64,000 bases of DNA from the NCBI RefSeq assembly GCF_011759365.1, contig NZ_JAARLZ010000003.1, positions 1 through 64,000 on the forward strand, given 5' to 3'. Below, piece after piece: positions 1 to 6,844 of the stretch. Source of the stretch: Luteibacter anthropi. Its GTDB lineage: Bacteria > Pseudomonadota > Gammaproteobacteria > Xanthomonadales > Rhodanobacteraceae. Within the stretch, counting starts at the first letter, position 1, and the number at the start of each line of letters is the position of its first letter. Position numbers and translations under genes: made by a program. The notes under the pieces were generated by a model. That model saw only the letters and a program-made list of their open reading frames with translations. It was not told where the DNA came from and did no database searches.

Positions 1-2
1 GT

Positions 3-87
3 GTAGGAGCGCGCCTGCGCGCGACCGGTTGTCGCGAACATCTTCATCGTTTCGATGCATCCGGTCGCGCGCAAGGCGCGCTCCTAC
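3..87. repeat. REP pair (opposed palindromes)
   Basis: A forward REP (GTAGGAGCGCGCC followed by GCGCGACCGG) at 3-28 faces an inverted copy at 61-87. The arms can pair to form a long hairpin. The same doublet occurs throughout the window, always between genes, and matches the general design of REPIN elements. Confidence 0.9.
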
Positions 88-396
88 AGGGATTGTGTGG
101 CGCTGGATGGATATCGAAACGATCGGTGCCAAAGCCGATGCAATGTCATCGTGTTTGCTGGCAAACCGAGGCGCTGGGTTCCTGCGTGCGCAGGAACGAC
201 GAGCGTGTGGTGGCGATTTTTCAGAATCCTTCCATATCCAAACGCGTGCGCAATTTGGTACGGTGTGCGCGTTGTCTGCTCGTTCGTTGACGGCTCGGCA
301 GACAACCATCGCTCGACGTATCGAGAAAGACGCGAGCCAGAGGTGTATCGAGCACCCCTGACCCGCTGACCAGAACCAACCGAATAGGAGTTGATC
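88..396. other. intergenic region without a convincing gene
   Basis: Open frames here are short, overlap on both strands and carry no recognisable motif. The stretch holds one inverted repeat at 171-203 (separate entry) and otherwise nothing I can name. Confidence 0.5.
171..203. repeat. short inverted repeat, GCTGGGTTCC family
   Basis: The motif GCGCTGGGTTCCTG..CAGGAACGACG forms a stem (GTTCCTGCG against CGCAGGAAC, 178-197). Copies of the same family recur in tandem at 30.9-31.3 kb. It is distinct from the REP family. Confidence 0.7.
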
Positions 397-465
397 ATGG
401 CTGTGCCAAATCTTAAGGCATTCTCACACCCACCGTCTGTCCCGGACGGTCCAGGGACGTCCTAA
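397..465 (+). CDS. possible 22-residue micropeptide
   Basis: An ATG at 397 follows a good ribosome-binding site (AATAGGAG, six bases upstream) and opens a 22-codon frame ending in TAA at 463. The peptide starts MAVPNLKAF and is rich in Pro and Gly. It has no recognised family, and such short frames arise by chance; the ribosome-binding site is the only positive evidence. It could be a leader peptide for the genes at 672-1249, from which it is separated by a hairpin at 473-505. Confidence 0.25.
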   Translation: MAVPNLKAFSHPPSVPDGPGTS

Positions 466-472
466 ACGCTCG

Positions 473-505
473 TCAGGACGCGGCTAACGCCCGCGTTCGT
501 CCTGA
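473..505 (+). terminator. hairpin downstream of the micropeptide frame
   Basis: TCAGGACG at 473-480 pairs with CGTCCTGA at 498-505, and GCGG at 480-483 with CCGC at 491-494, leaving a small bulge. The tail is only weakly T-rich (TTCCTC), so this may be a weak terminator or an attenuator-like structure rather than a strong intrinsic terminator. Confidence 0.35.
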
Positions 506-671
506 TTCCTCACCATTTCTGGCTCTGCCGTCCTACCCGGCGCGTAGCGCCCTGCCTATGAGAAAACCGGACAAAACGCGGGAATCGTGAGATCTCGTCG
601 CCCGAGTCGATGAGGGGCACGGCCCTTGGCGTGCCCCGCTCGGAAGCGGCGTACCAGGGAAAAACCAAACC

Positions 672-962
672 ATGAGTGATCCGAAAGACGAAGGCGTCCT
701 CGGCGAGGGGAGCTTTGGCCTGAATGTCGAGGCCAGCATGGATACGTTGATGAATGACGCGACCGCGTGGCAGGCGTATGCCGAGGCGATGCAGTCGGTG
801 CTGACCGAATACATGGCCGAAACCGAATTGCCGAATCAACGCTGTGTGGCCCGGGCGATGTCGGGTGTCAACGTGCTCTATCGCATGGGCCTGCAATGCA
901 CCAGGCAGGCGAACGTGCGGCGCATGTGGGATGAGGTGCGTGCGCTGGGAGGGGCGAAATGA
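672..962 (+). CDS. hypothetical protein, 96 aa
   Basis: I do not recognise the family. The product is acidic in its N-terminal half, predicted mainly helical, with no signal peptide or membrane segment. A purine-rich GGGAAAAACC precedes the ATG. Its stop overlaps the start of the next gene (ATGA, 959-962), so the two are almost certainly co-translated. Codon use is richer in G- and T-ending codons than in the neighbouring housekeeping genes, which hints at a separate origin. No function can be assigned. Confidence 0.6.
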   Translation: MSDPKDEGVLGEGSFGLNVEASMDTLMNDATAWQAYAEAMQSVLTEYMAETELPNQRCVARAMSGVNVLYRMGLQCTRQANVRRMWDEVRALGGAK

Positions 963-1249
963 TCGTGGGGCTGTGGGAAGTGGGTGTCGCGCTGGTGTTG
1001 CTGGTGGTGAACCTGCTTATCTACATGAGCAGTTATGGCCAGAGGTGTTCGCTGGCGACGGGGGCGCGGATGTTTTCGGTGTTGTCGTTTGTGGCGTTTA
1101 TCGCCGGGTCGTTTGCCGTGGGGGATATGGCGGCGCACGGGTGTTTGCTGCCGCGGGAGGTATGGCCGGGGATGGTGTTTGAAGCGGCGAGTGCGGGATT
1201 GGTGGGCGCGTCGCTGGGGGCGGTCTGGCTTTGGGGGATGTCGCGGTAG
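959..1249 (+). CDS. hypothetical small membrane protein, 96 aa
   Basis: Three hydrophobic stretches (about residues 5-24, 38-57 and 74-93) predict three transmembrane helices. A few Cys and Lys residues lie in the loops. It overlaps the preceding gene by four bases (ATGA) and is probably its functional partner; a soluble/membrane pair of this size could be a toxin-immunity or regulatory pair, but nothing in the sequence proves that. Codons ending in G and T (runs of gtg, ttg, gtt) are strikingly common compared with flanking genes. Confidence 0.6.
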   Translation: MIVGLWEVGVALVLLVVNLLIYMSSYGQRCSLATGARMFSVLSFVAFIAGSFAVGDMAAHGCLLPREVWPGMVFEAASAGLVGASLGAVWLWGMSR

Positions 1250-1276
1250 CGATGCGCCTGACGACACCGTATCCCT

Positions 1277-1361
1277 GTAGGAGCGCGCCTTGCGCGCGAC
1301 CGGTGGTATCGAAACGATGATGGTGTTCGCGACAATCGGTCGCGCGCAGGCGCGCTCCTAC
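1277..1361. repeat. REP pair
   Basis: Forward REP 1277-1304 and inverted REP 1337-1361 lie directly downstream of the small membrane protein gene. Confidence 0.9.
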
Positions 1362-1380
1362 AACAAGTCGCGATCACGTT

Positions 1381-1627
1381 GGGGAGAGGCGGCGGGGGCG
1401 GCCCTTGGCGCGACTTGATGGAGGTGAGGGGAGCGGGCGGAAAAGGCCCGAAGGGGGCCGGCCAGGATGGCCGGCCTTTTTCGCCGAGGCAGGAGCCGAG
1501 TCGAAAAACCCCGCCCGCTCCCCGGGCCCGAAGGGGCGAAGCCATAAGACACTGAGCCGCGCAGCGGCTCCTCCTTTCCCGAGGGACACCGCAGGCCGGA
1601 GCGCCAAGGGCCGCCCCCGTCGCCTCT
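1381..1627. repeat. nested palindromic element
   Basis: The outer arms GGCGGGGGCGGCCCTTGGCGC (near 1388-1411) and its near-complement (near 1600-1622) enclose inner arms GGGGAGCGGGCGG (1428-1440) and its complement (1509-1523), which enclose a GGCCGGCC hairpin (1456-1476). The right part, continuing to about 1690, recurs at 14491-14607, and a fragment of the outer arm recurs near 53069-53090. It carries no gene, so it is probably a non-autonomous repeat. Confidence 0.6.
1453..1481 (+). terminator. intrinsic terminator inside the nested repeat
   Basis: GCCGGCC (1457-1463) and GGCCGGC (1469-1475) form a strong stem followed by CTTTTTC. It would stop plus-strand transcription coming from the 672-1249 gene pair. 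Confidence 0.6.
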
Positions 1628-1795
1628 GCTTCGCCACGTATGAGCGCCGATGCGAGGCCGAAAGGCGAGCCCCAGCTACGGAGCGGAAACCCACAAAGGC
1701 CGACGTTTCTACGGAGCACACGCATCGCCGATGCGAGCGGCTACCACTCCTTCGCTGGGGCGCTTGGTTTTGCTACGGAGCGCACCGTTTCAAAT

Positions 1796-1819
1796 GGTCG
1801 CGCGCAGGCGCGCTCCTAC
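1796..1819. repeat. single inverted REP
   Basis: One REP in the inverted orientation (GGTCGCGCGCAGGCGCGCTCC) without a nearby forward partner. Confidence 0.8.
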
Positions 1820-1834
1820 AGGAGTCCCGCAAAC

Positions 1835-1863
1835 AAAAAGCCCCGCTTGCGCAGGGGCTTTTC
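1835..1863 (-). terminator. terminator of the THX gene
   Basis: AAAAGCCCC and GGGGCTTTT arms flank a short loop. Read on the minus strand the stem is followed by a T run, 20 bases after the THX stop codon. Confidence 0.85.
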
Positions 1864-1882
1864 GTCTCACGCGAAGAAGGCC

Positions 1883-2041
1883 TCAGGCCTTCTTGCGCGG
1901 GGCAGCCTTCTTGGTGGCAGCCTTGGCCGAAGCCGGCTTGGCCACAGCGGCGCCGGTCACGACGTCGACGTGCGGACGGGCGTTGCCATAGCTGGAACGG
2001 TAGATCTTGCCGCGACGGGTGCGACGATCGCCCTTGCCCAT
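1883..2041 (-). CDS. 30S ribosomal protein THX
   Basis: The 52-residue product begins MGKGDRRTRRGKIYRSSYGN, the hallmark of the small basic THX protein, which in Thermus sits in a cavity at the top of the 30S head and stabilises rRNA contacts. The C-terminal half is an Ala/Lys-rich tail ending PRKKA. I chose the ATG at 2041 because AAGGAG lies just upstream and the conserved family start follows; an upstream in-frame ATG would add 20 unrelated residues. The gene is monocistronic, with its own terminator. Confidence 0.9.
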   Translation of the reverse strand: MGKGDRRTRRGKIYRSSYGNARPHVDVVTGAAVAKPASAKAATKKAAPRKKA

Positions 2042-2119
2042 GGGGAAACTCCTTGATGCGTAATGATGGAGGAAACGGCCGGTCATCGTATCAGCGGCCA
2101 CGTAAAGCGCAAGACCCGT

Positions 2120-3100
2120 TCAATGAACGTGGGAGCCGCCCTTGCCGCAGCCCTCCAGCTCGTCCGGGCAGTGACCCGGGTCGAACTGGATGGTGGCGTG
2201 GCCCACGCGCCAGCGTTCGCTGAGCATGGTCTTCAGGGCCCGCAGCACGCGGGCCGGATCGGCGTCGGGGCGCAGTTCGGCGTGCAAAGTCGCCATGCGC
2301 GAGCCCGCCGTGACCTGCCAGACATGCACATGGTGGATGCTGGTGATGTCCGGATCGGCCTGGGCCAGTTCGCGCTCGATCTCCGCGAGATTGAGACCCT
2401 CGGGCGTGCCTTCGAGCAGGATATGGCCTGAACGACGCACCAGCGACCATGCGCTGCGCAGGATCAGCAGCGATACCAGGATCGACAGCACCGGGTCGGC
2501 CCAGAGCCAGCCCATCCAGCGCACCGCCAGGGCAGCCAGCACGGCGGCGACCGAACCCAGCAGGTCGCCCAGCACATGCAGGCTGGCACCGGCCACGTTC
2601 ACGTCTTCCGGGTCGTGCCCGTGCAGCAGGCGAAGCACAAAGACATTGGCCAGCAGGCCGATCAGGGCAACGATGAACATCACTCCCGACAGGATCGGCT
2701 GCGGTGCAAACAGGCGCTGCACGGCCTCGAAAACGATGAAGGCCACCAGGCCGAACTGCGTGAGTGAATTGACGAAGCCCGCCAGCACCTCGATGCGGCC
2801 GTAGCCATAGGTACGCCGCGAATCCGCCGGTCGCGCGGCAAAACGCGCGCCGAGAAATGCCAGCAGCAGGGCCAGGGCGTCGACCAGCATGTGGCCTGCG
2901 TCGGCAAGCAACGCCAGCGAACCGGAAACGAAGCCGCCGGCCGCCTCTACCACCAGCATCAGCGTGGTGAGGACGAAGGCGATGAGCAGCTTGCGTTCGC
3001 TGGTGCCGGCGAGGTGGTCATGATCGTGGTCATGACCCTGCCCGTGATCGTGCGCGCCGTGCGAGTGGCCGGCGTGCGAGTGGTCGTGGTGGTGTGCCAT
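2120..3100 (-). CDS. cation diffusion facilitator, zinc/cadmium exporter (CzcD/ZitB-like)
   Basis: The 326-residue product begins with a His/Asp-rich segment (about residues 2-30, many HDH repeats) that probably binds metal. Six hydrophobic helices follow, with the CDF metal-site motif HMLVDA in helix 2, and a cytoplasmic C-terminal domain containing HHVHVW. CDF proteins export Zn2+ (also Cd2+ or Co2+) by proton antiport at the inner membrane. The ATG at 3100 is used; a TTG at 3118 would add six residues. It lies 37 bases downstream of the MerC-like gene and is probably co-transcribed with it from the promoter region that carries the candidate Zur box. Confidence 0.9.
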   Translation of the reverse strand: MAHHHDHSHAGHSHGAHDHGQGHDHDHDHLAGTSERKLLIAFVLTTLMLVVEAAGGFVSGSLALLADAGHMLVDALALLLAFLGARFAARPADSRRTYGYGRIEVLAGFVNSLTQFGLVAFIVFEAVQRLFAPQPILSGVMFIVALIGLLANVFVLRLLHGHDPEDVNVAGASLHVLGDLLGSVAAVLAALAVRWMGWLWADPVLSILVSLLILRSAWSLVRRSGHILLEGTPEGLNLAEIERELAQADPDITSIHHVHVWQVTAGSRMATLHAELRPDADPARVLRALKTMLSERWRVGHATIQFDPGHCPDELEGCGKGGSHVH

Positions 3101-3137
3101 GGGTAGAAGGCTAGGCAATCGGCCGCCGGTTACACAA

Positions 3138-3584
3138 TCACGGGTGGACGCAGGACGGCCCGTGGATGTGTCCGGCGTGACCGCTGCGGTCGACGCGCAG
3201 GTTCACGAAATGCGCCGAAGCGACAAGCAGGCCGCCGCAGGTGACCAGCACGCTGTGCAGCAGCGGCGTGTTGCCATGCAGGAAGGTGACGCCCAGCAGA
3301 AGCAGCACCAGGCCCGGCGTGGCCAGCAACAACGGCAGGCGGCGACGGTGGCGGCGATACCCGGAAATGAGCGCCATGGAGGCCAGCACGCTGGCAAAGG
3401 CGACGAAACCCGCTTCGAAGCGGTGGTCTGCCAGGAACGACAGCCCCAGCACCGGCAGCAGCGCGATCACGAACGGCAACACGGCACAGTGGATGGCGCA
3501 AAGAAAGGACGCCGTGGCGCCCAGCCTGTCGGCGGCGTGCCACCAGCGGCGAGGGACTTCGGGATCGACAGGGGACTGGCTCAT
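3138..3584 (-). CDS. MerC-domain integral membrane protein
   Basis: The product has 148 residues. A CAIHC motif (residues 29-33) sits in the first of about four hydrophobic helices, the arrangement seen in MerC-family inner-membrane proteins, which were first described in mercury uptake. The tail is His-rich (HAGHIHGPSCVHP). The ATG at 3584 opens the soluble N-terminus MSQSPVDPE; an alternative ATG at 3593 adds three residues. The gene is divergent from the ZnuD-like receptor and upstream of the CDF exporter, so here a role in zinc traffic is more likely than one in mercury. No merR, merA or merT gene is present. Confidence 0.8.
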   Translation of the reverse strand: MSQSPVDPEVPRRWWHAADRLGATASFLCAIHCAVLPFVIALLPVLGLSFLADHRFEAGFVAFASVLASMALISGYRRHRRRLPLLLATPGLVLLLLGVTFLHGNTPLLHSVLVTCGGLLVASAHFVNLRVDRSGHAGHIHGPSCVHP

Positions 3585-3620
3585 GACATGCATAGCGTGA
3601 CTAGTTGCACAGGTATAGGC

Positions 3621-3643
3621 AAGTGATGCTACTTTATAACATT
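3621..3643. promoter_or_regulatory. candidate Zur-binding site
   Basis: Read on the minus strand, the site begins AATGTTATAA and ends in AGCAT, matching about 15 of 19 positions of the Zur box AATGTTATAATATAACATT known from enterobacteria. It lies between the divergent starts of the MerC-like gene (3584) and the TonB receptor (3673), and a zur gene lies 2.3 kb away. The second half-site is imperfect, so the call rests on context as well as sequence. Confidence 0.55.
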
Positions 3644-3672
3644 GCAAACCTGAATGTGGAGCGACACCCCCG

Positions 3673-5688
3673 ATGCGCAGAACCTTCTTCGCCCTGACCC
3701 TCGCCGCGACGTTCGGACCGGCCCTGCCGGCCATGGCCGACGACGCGCTCCAGGACGCCACGGCGCCGACCGGCACTGCGAAGGAAAGCCAGGGCAAGTC
3801 ACGCAAGCACGCCGACAAGCTCGACGGCATCGTCGTCAACGCCGTGCCCCTGGGCCAGAGCGCCGACCAGATCGTGGCCCCCGTGGCCGTCCTCGCCGGC
3901 TCGGCCCTGGACGATGCCAAGGGCGTCTCCCTGGGCGAAACCGTATCCTCGATTCCCGGCGTGCAGACCTCCGCGCTGGGTACCGCCGTAGGGCGGCCGA
4001 TCATCCGTGGCCTCGATGGCCCGCGCGTGGCCGTGCTGGAAAACGGCCTGTCCTCGCAGGACGTCTCCAACGTAAGCCAGGACCACGCGGTCACCCTTGA
4101 GCCATTTCTCGCCGACCAGATCGAAGTGCTGAAGGGCCCGGCCACCCTGCTCTACGGTTCGGGCGCCATTGGCGGCGTGGTGAACGTCGTGGATGGTCGC
4201 GTGCCGGAAAAGGCCCCGGAAAACGGCTTCACCGGCCGTGCCGAAGTGCGCCATGACTCCGTATCAGACGGCAAGACCGGCCTGTTCCGCATGGACGCCG
4301 GCAACGACCAGTTCGCCCTGCACGTCGATGGCATGCATCGCGACAACGGTGATTACGACATTCCCGGCGGCACGTTGCAGAACAGCGCCGTGAAGACCAC
4401 CTCCGGATCGGTCGGCGCATCGGTGCTGGGCTCGTGGGGCTACCTGGGCCTGTCGATCTCGCGCTTCATGGATCTCTACGGCAGCCCCGCCGAACCGGGC
4501 AACCCGGAAGAAGGCGAAGACCCGGTCCACATCAAGATGGCGCAGACCAATTACAACCTGAAGGGCGGCCTCGTTAAGCCCTTCGAAGGCATCAGCAAGA
4601 TCGAGTTCAACCTCGGCCACGGCGCCTACCAGCACGTGGAGTACGAAGGCAGCACCCCGGGCACCACGTTCTCCACGGACAGCAACCAGGGTCGCCTGGT
4701 CGTCACCCACGAACCCATCGCCGGCTGGGAAGGCGCCTTCGGCGTGCAGACCCAGCACCGCAAGTTCTCCGCCGTGGGCGAGGAAACCTTCGTGCCCGCC
4801 ACCACCACCAAGGGCGTGGGCGTGTTCCTCACCGAGCAGCGCGAGTTCGGCCCGGTGAAGGTGGACCTGGGCCTGCGTCGCGACAAGCAGAGTGTGGACC
4901 CGGACAACGGACCGAAGCGCAACTACAACCCCAACAGCCTCTCTGCCGGCGTGGCCTGGCGCTTTGCCGAGCAGTGGCATGTGTCGCTGAACCTCGATCA
5001 CGCCGAGCGCGCGCCGTCGGAAGAAGAGCTGTTCGCCAATGGCCCGCACGAGGCATCGAACACGTTCGAGATCGGCAGCGACCTGCAGAAGGAAAAGTCG
5101 AACCAGGCGGAGCTGGGCCTGCACTTCCACGGCGACGTGGTCGAGGGCAAGGTGGCCGTGTACTACAACAAGTACAAGAACTTCATCTATCTGGCCGACA
5201 CCGGCGAAGTGGAAGACAACCTGCCCGTGCGCGTGTGGTCGCAGAACGATGCGACCTTCCGTGGCGCCGAGGCGGAAGCGACGTTCCACCTCGCCAAGGG
5301 CCCCTCGGGCCACTGGGACCTGCGCGTGTTCGGCGACACCGTGCGCGCCACGCTGTCGGACGGCGCGGGCAACGTGCCGCGCATTCCGGCCGGTCGTGTG
5401 GGCTCGACGCTGAGCTGGAGTGCCGACAGCCTGCGCGCCAGCCTGGGTGCCGTGCGCTACATGAAGCAGGACAAGATCGCCGCCTTCGAAACCGACACCG
5501 CCGGCTACACGCTGGTGAATGCCCACTTTGCCTGGACCTTCGTCAACGAAGAACGCAGCCAGTGGGAGGCCTTCGTCGACGGCAACAACCTCACCAACAA
5601 GACGGCCCGTCCCGCCACGTCGCTGTTCAAGGATGTGGCGCCGCTACCGGGCCGCAACGTGTCCGTAGGCGTACGCGCCTACTTCTGA
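3673..5688 (+). CDS. TonB-dependent outer-membrane receptor, ZnuD-like zinc receptor
   Basis: The 671-residue product has a signal peptide (about residues 1-22, cleavage after AMA) and a TonB-box-like DGIVVNAVP near residue 51. A plug domain carries RPIIRGLDGPRVAVLENG and IEVLKGPATLLYGSGAIGG, and a beta-barrel ends in Phe (GVRAYF). The plug motifs closely resemble ZnuD, the zinc receptor of Neisseria. A His- and Asp-containing loop (HVDGMHRDNGDYD) follows the plug. The gene is divergent from the MerC-like/CDF operon, with a candidate Zur box in its promoter. It most likely brings zinc across the outer membrane under zinc limitation; another metal cannot be excluded from sequence alone. Confidence 0.85.
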   Translation: MRRTFFALTLAATFGPALPAMADDALQDATAPTGTAKESQGKSRKHADKLDGIVVNAVPLGQSADQIVAPVAVLAGSALDDAKGVSLGETVSSIPGVQTSALGTAVGRPIIRGLDGPRVAVLENGLSSQDVSNVSQDHAVTLEPFLADQIEVLKGPATLLYGSGAIGGVVNVVDGRVPEKAPENGFTGRAEVRHDSVSDGKTGLFRMDAGNDQFALHVDGMHRDNGDYDIPGGTLQNSAVKTTSGSVGASVLGSWGYLGLSISRFMDLYGSPAEPGNPEEGEDPVHIKMAQTNYNLKGGLVKPFEGISKIEFNLGHGAYQHVEYEGSTPGTTFSTDSNQGRLVVTHEPIAGWEGAFGVQTQHRKFSAVGEETFVPATTTKGVGVFLTEQREFGPVKVDLGLRRDKQSVDPDNGPKRNYNPNSLSAGVAWRFAEQWHVSLNLDHAERAPSEEELFANGPHEASNTFEIGSDLQKEKSNQAELGLHFHGDVVEGKVAVYYNKYKNFIYLADTGEVEDNLPVRVWSQNDATFRGAEAEATFHLAKGPSGHWDLRVFGDTVRATLSDGAGNVPRIPAGRVGSTLSWSADSLRASLGAVRYMKQDKIAAFETDTAGYTLVNAHFAWTFVNEERSQWEAFVDGNNLTNKTARPATSLFKDVAPLPGRNVSVGVRAYF

Positions 5689-5738
5689 GTTCCCGGTCGG
5701 CCTACCCTCCTCCCTCCCTGGGTCGGCCGGAACACCAA

Positions 5739-5775
5739 GCGGGGCGTCGCGCAATGCGACGCCCCGCGCCTTTTT
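5739..5775 (+). terminator. terminator of the TonB receptor gene
   Basis: A 12-bp perfect stem (GCGGGGCGTCGC against GCGACGCCCCGC) with a five-base loop is followed by GCCTTTTTC. Confidence 0.9.
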
Positions 5776-5800
5776 CGTGTATCCGGAGTGGTCGCCAGTA

Positions 5801-5942
5801 CGGTCGCGCGCAGGCGCGCTCCTACACCAGCGGCCCGATCCCGGCTCTCCGTTACCCTGTAGGAGCGCGCCTGCGCGCGACCGTATTTGCGACGCAATGC
5901 AAGTTGCAGGTTGCCCCGTAGGAACACGCCTTGCGCGCGACC
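5801..5942. repeat. three REP sequences
   Basis: An inverted REP (5801-5825), a forward REP (5859-5883) and a second, degenerate forward REP (5918-5942, GTAGGAACACGCC) lie between the receptor terminator and the zur stop codon. Confidence 0.85.
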
Positions 5943-5954
5943 GCACAGGCAACA

Positions 5955-6425
5955 TCAACGACAGTTCTTGCAGATCCCGTGTACTTCCAACGTCTGCGCC
6001 AGGGGACGGAAACCGAACGCCTTCGCCTGCGCCTCGATCAGATCGGCCACGCGCTCGTCGCACACTTCCTGCGCGCACTGGCACTTGTCGCAGATGAGGA
6101 ACGGCACCTGGTGCTGCTCGGCCGGGTGATGGCACGAGACAAAGGAGTTGATCGACTCCAGCTTGTGGATGAAGCCGTGCTCCAGCAGGAAATCGAGCGC
6201 GCGATACACCGTGGGTGGCGCCGCATTGCCGTGCTTCTCGCGCAGCTTGTCGAGCAGGTCGTAAGCCTTTACCGGCTTGCCGGCACTGGCCACCAGCTCG
6301 AGCACCTCGCGGCGGAGCGGCGTGAGCCGAAGGCCCCGCTCTTCGGAGGCCTTTTCGACGGCGGCGATGAAATCACGCGGGTCGTCGTGATGGTGCGTAT
6401 GGCGGCGGGCTGCGGAAGTAGTCAC
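5955..6425 (-). CDS. zur: zinc uptake regulator Zur (Fur family)
   Basis: The product has 156 residues. A His-rich N-terminus (HTHHHDD) precedes a winged-helix domain (LRLTPLRREVLELV, PPTVYRALDFLLEHG). The dimerisation domain has the Cys pairs CDKC and CKNC that hold a structural zinc, and ligand-type residues in SFVSCHHP. This pattern fits Zur better than Fur. In the presence of zinc, Zur represses uptake genes. The start is a GTG at 6425 with GAGG eight bases upstream; the ATG two bases earlier runs straight into a stop codon. It neighbours the ZnuD-like receptor, its probable target. Confidence 0.85.
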   Translation of the reverse strand: MTTSAARRHTHHHDDPRDFIAAVEKASEERGLRLTPLRREVLELVASAGKPVKAYDLLDKLREKHGNAAPPTVYRALDFLLEHGFIHKLESINSFVSCHHPAEQHQVPFLICDKCQCAQEVCDERVADLIEAQAKAFGFRPLAQTLEVHGICKNCR

Positions 6426-6465
6426 ATCGATATCCTCGTGTGCGCCATCCTAACATGAGGGCACA

Positions 6466-6747
6466 TCAGCGTTTTTTCGAGCCCGGCAAGGGCGGCGGCG
6501 ACACGGGGCGGCGCGGCAGGAAAGGCACGGCCCAGCCGAAAGGCCCCAGCACCAGCGAGGCGAGCACCGTAGCCGCGAAGCGGCCTTTCCACCAGCCAAG
6601 CAGGGCGCCCACCACGATGAACACCACCTGCCAGAGGATCAGCTGCCCCCATGGCACCAGGGCCATGAGGTTCAGGAAGATCTTCACGGAGGCGCCGGGG
6701 TCGTCGGGGTCGACGCCCTGGAGGGCTCTGGCGAGAAGGTCATTCAT
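6466..6747 (-). CDS. small membrane protein, unknown function
   Basis: The 93-residue product has two hydrophobic segments (about residues 33-50 and 58-75) and a Pro-rich basic tail ending LPGSKKR. I recognise no family by name. It lies just upstream of zur on the same strand (40 bp gap) and might be co-transcribed with it, but no functional link is visible. Confidence 0.65.
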   Translation of the reverse strand: MNDLLARALQGVDPDDPGASVKIFLNLMALVPWGQLILWQVVFIVVGALLGWWKGRFAATVLASLVLGPFGWAVPFLPRRPVSPPPLPGSKKR

Positions 6748-6759
6748 CAGCGAATCCCT

Positions 6760-6841
6760 GTAGGAGCGCGCCTTGCGCGCGACCGGCCCGGAGCCATGAA
6801 CTACCCGCTACGAACCGGTCGCGCGCAAGGCGCGCTCCTAC
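6760..6841. repeat. REP pair
   Basis: A forward REP (6760-6785) and an inverted REP (6815-6841) sit between gltX and the small membrane protein gene. The inverted copy ends four bases from the gltX stop codon. Confidence 0.9.
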
Positions 6842-6844
6842 AAA

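Larger units (their letters stand above)
1250..1882. other. gene-free repeat-rich region
   Basis: This 633 bp gap contains a REP pair, a nested palindromic element with an internal terminator-like hairpin, a lone REP and the THX gene terminator (separate entries). The long open frames crossing it on both strands follow the repeats and show no protein motif. Confidence 0.7.

Noticed and set aside
1405-2223. 272-codon plus-strand frame
   Set aside because: It follows the nested repeat and a REP, then the antisense of the THX gene, with no protein motif.
3138-4145. 335-codon extension of the MerC-like frame into the antisense of the TonB receptor
   Set aside because: The extra N-terminal part is the antisense of the receptor signal and plug domain and lacks MerC homology; the ATG at 3584 fits the family length.
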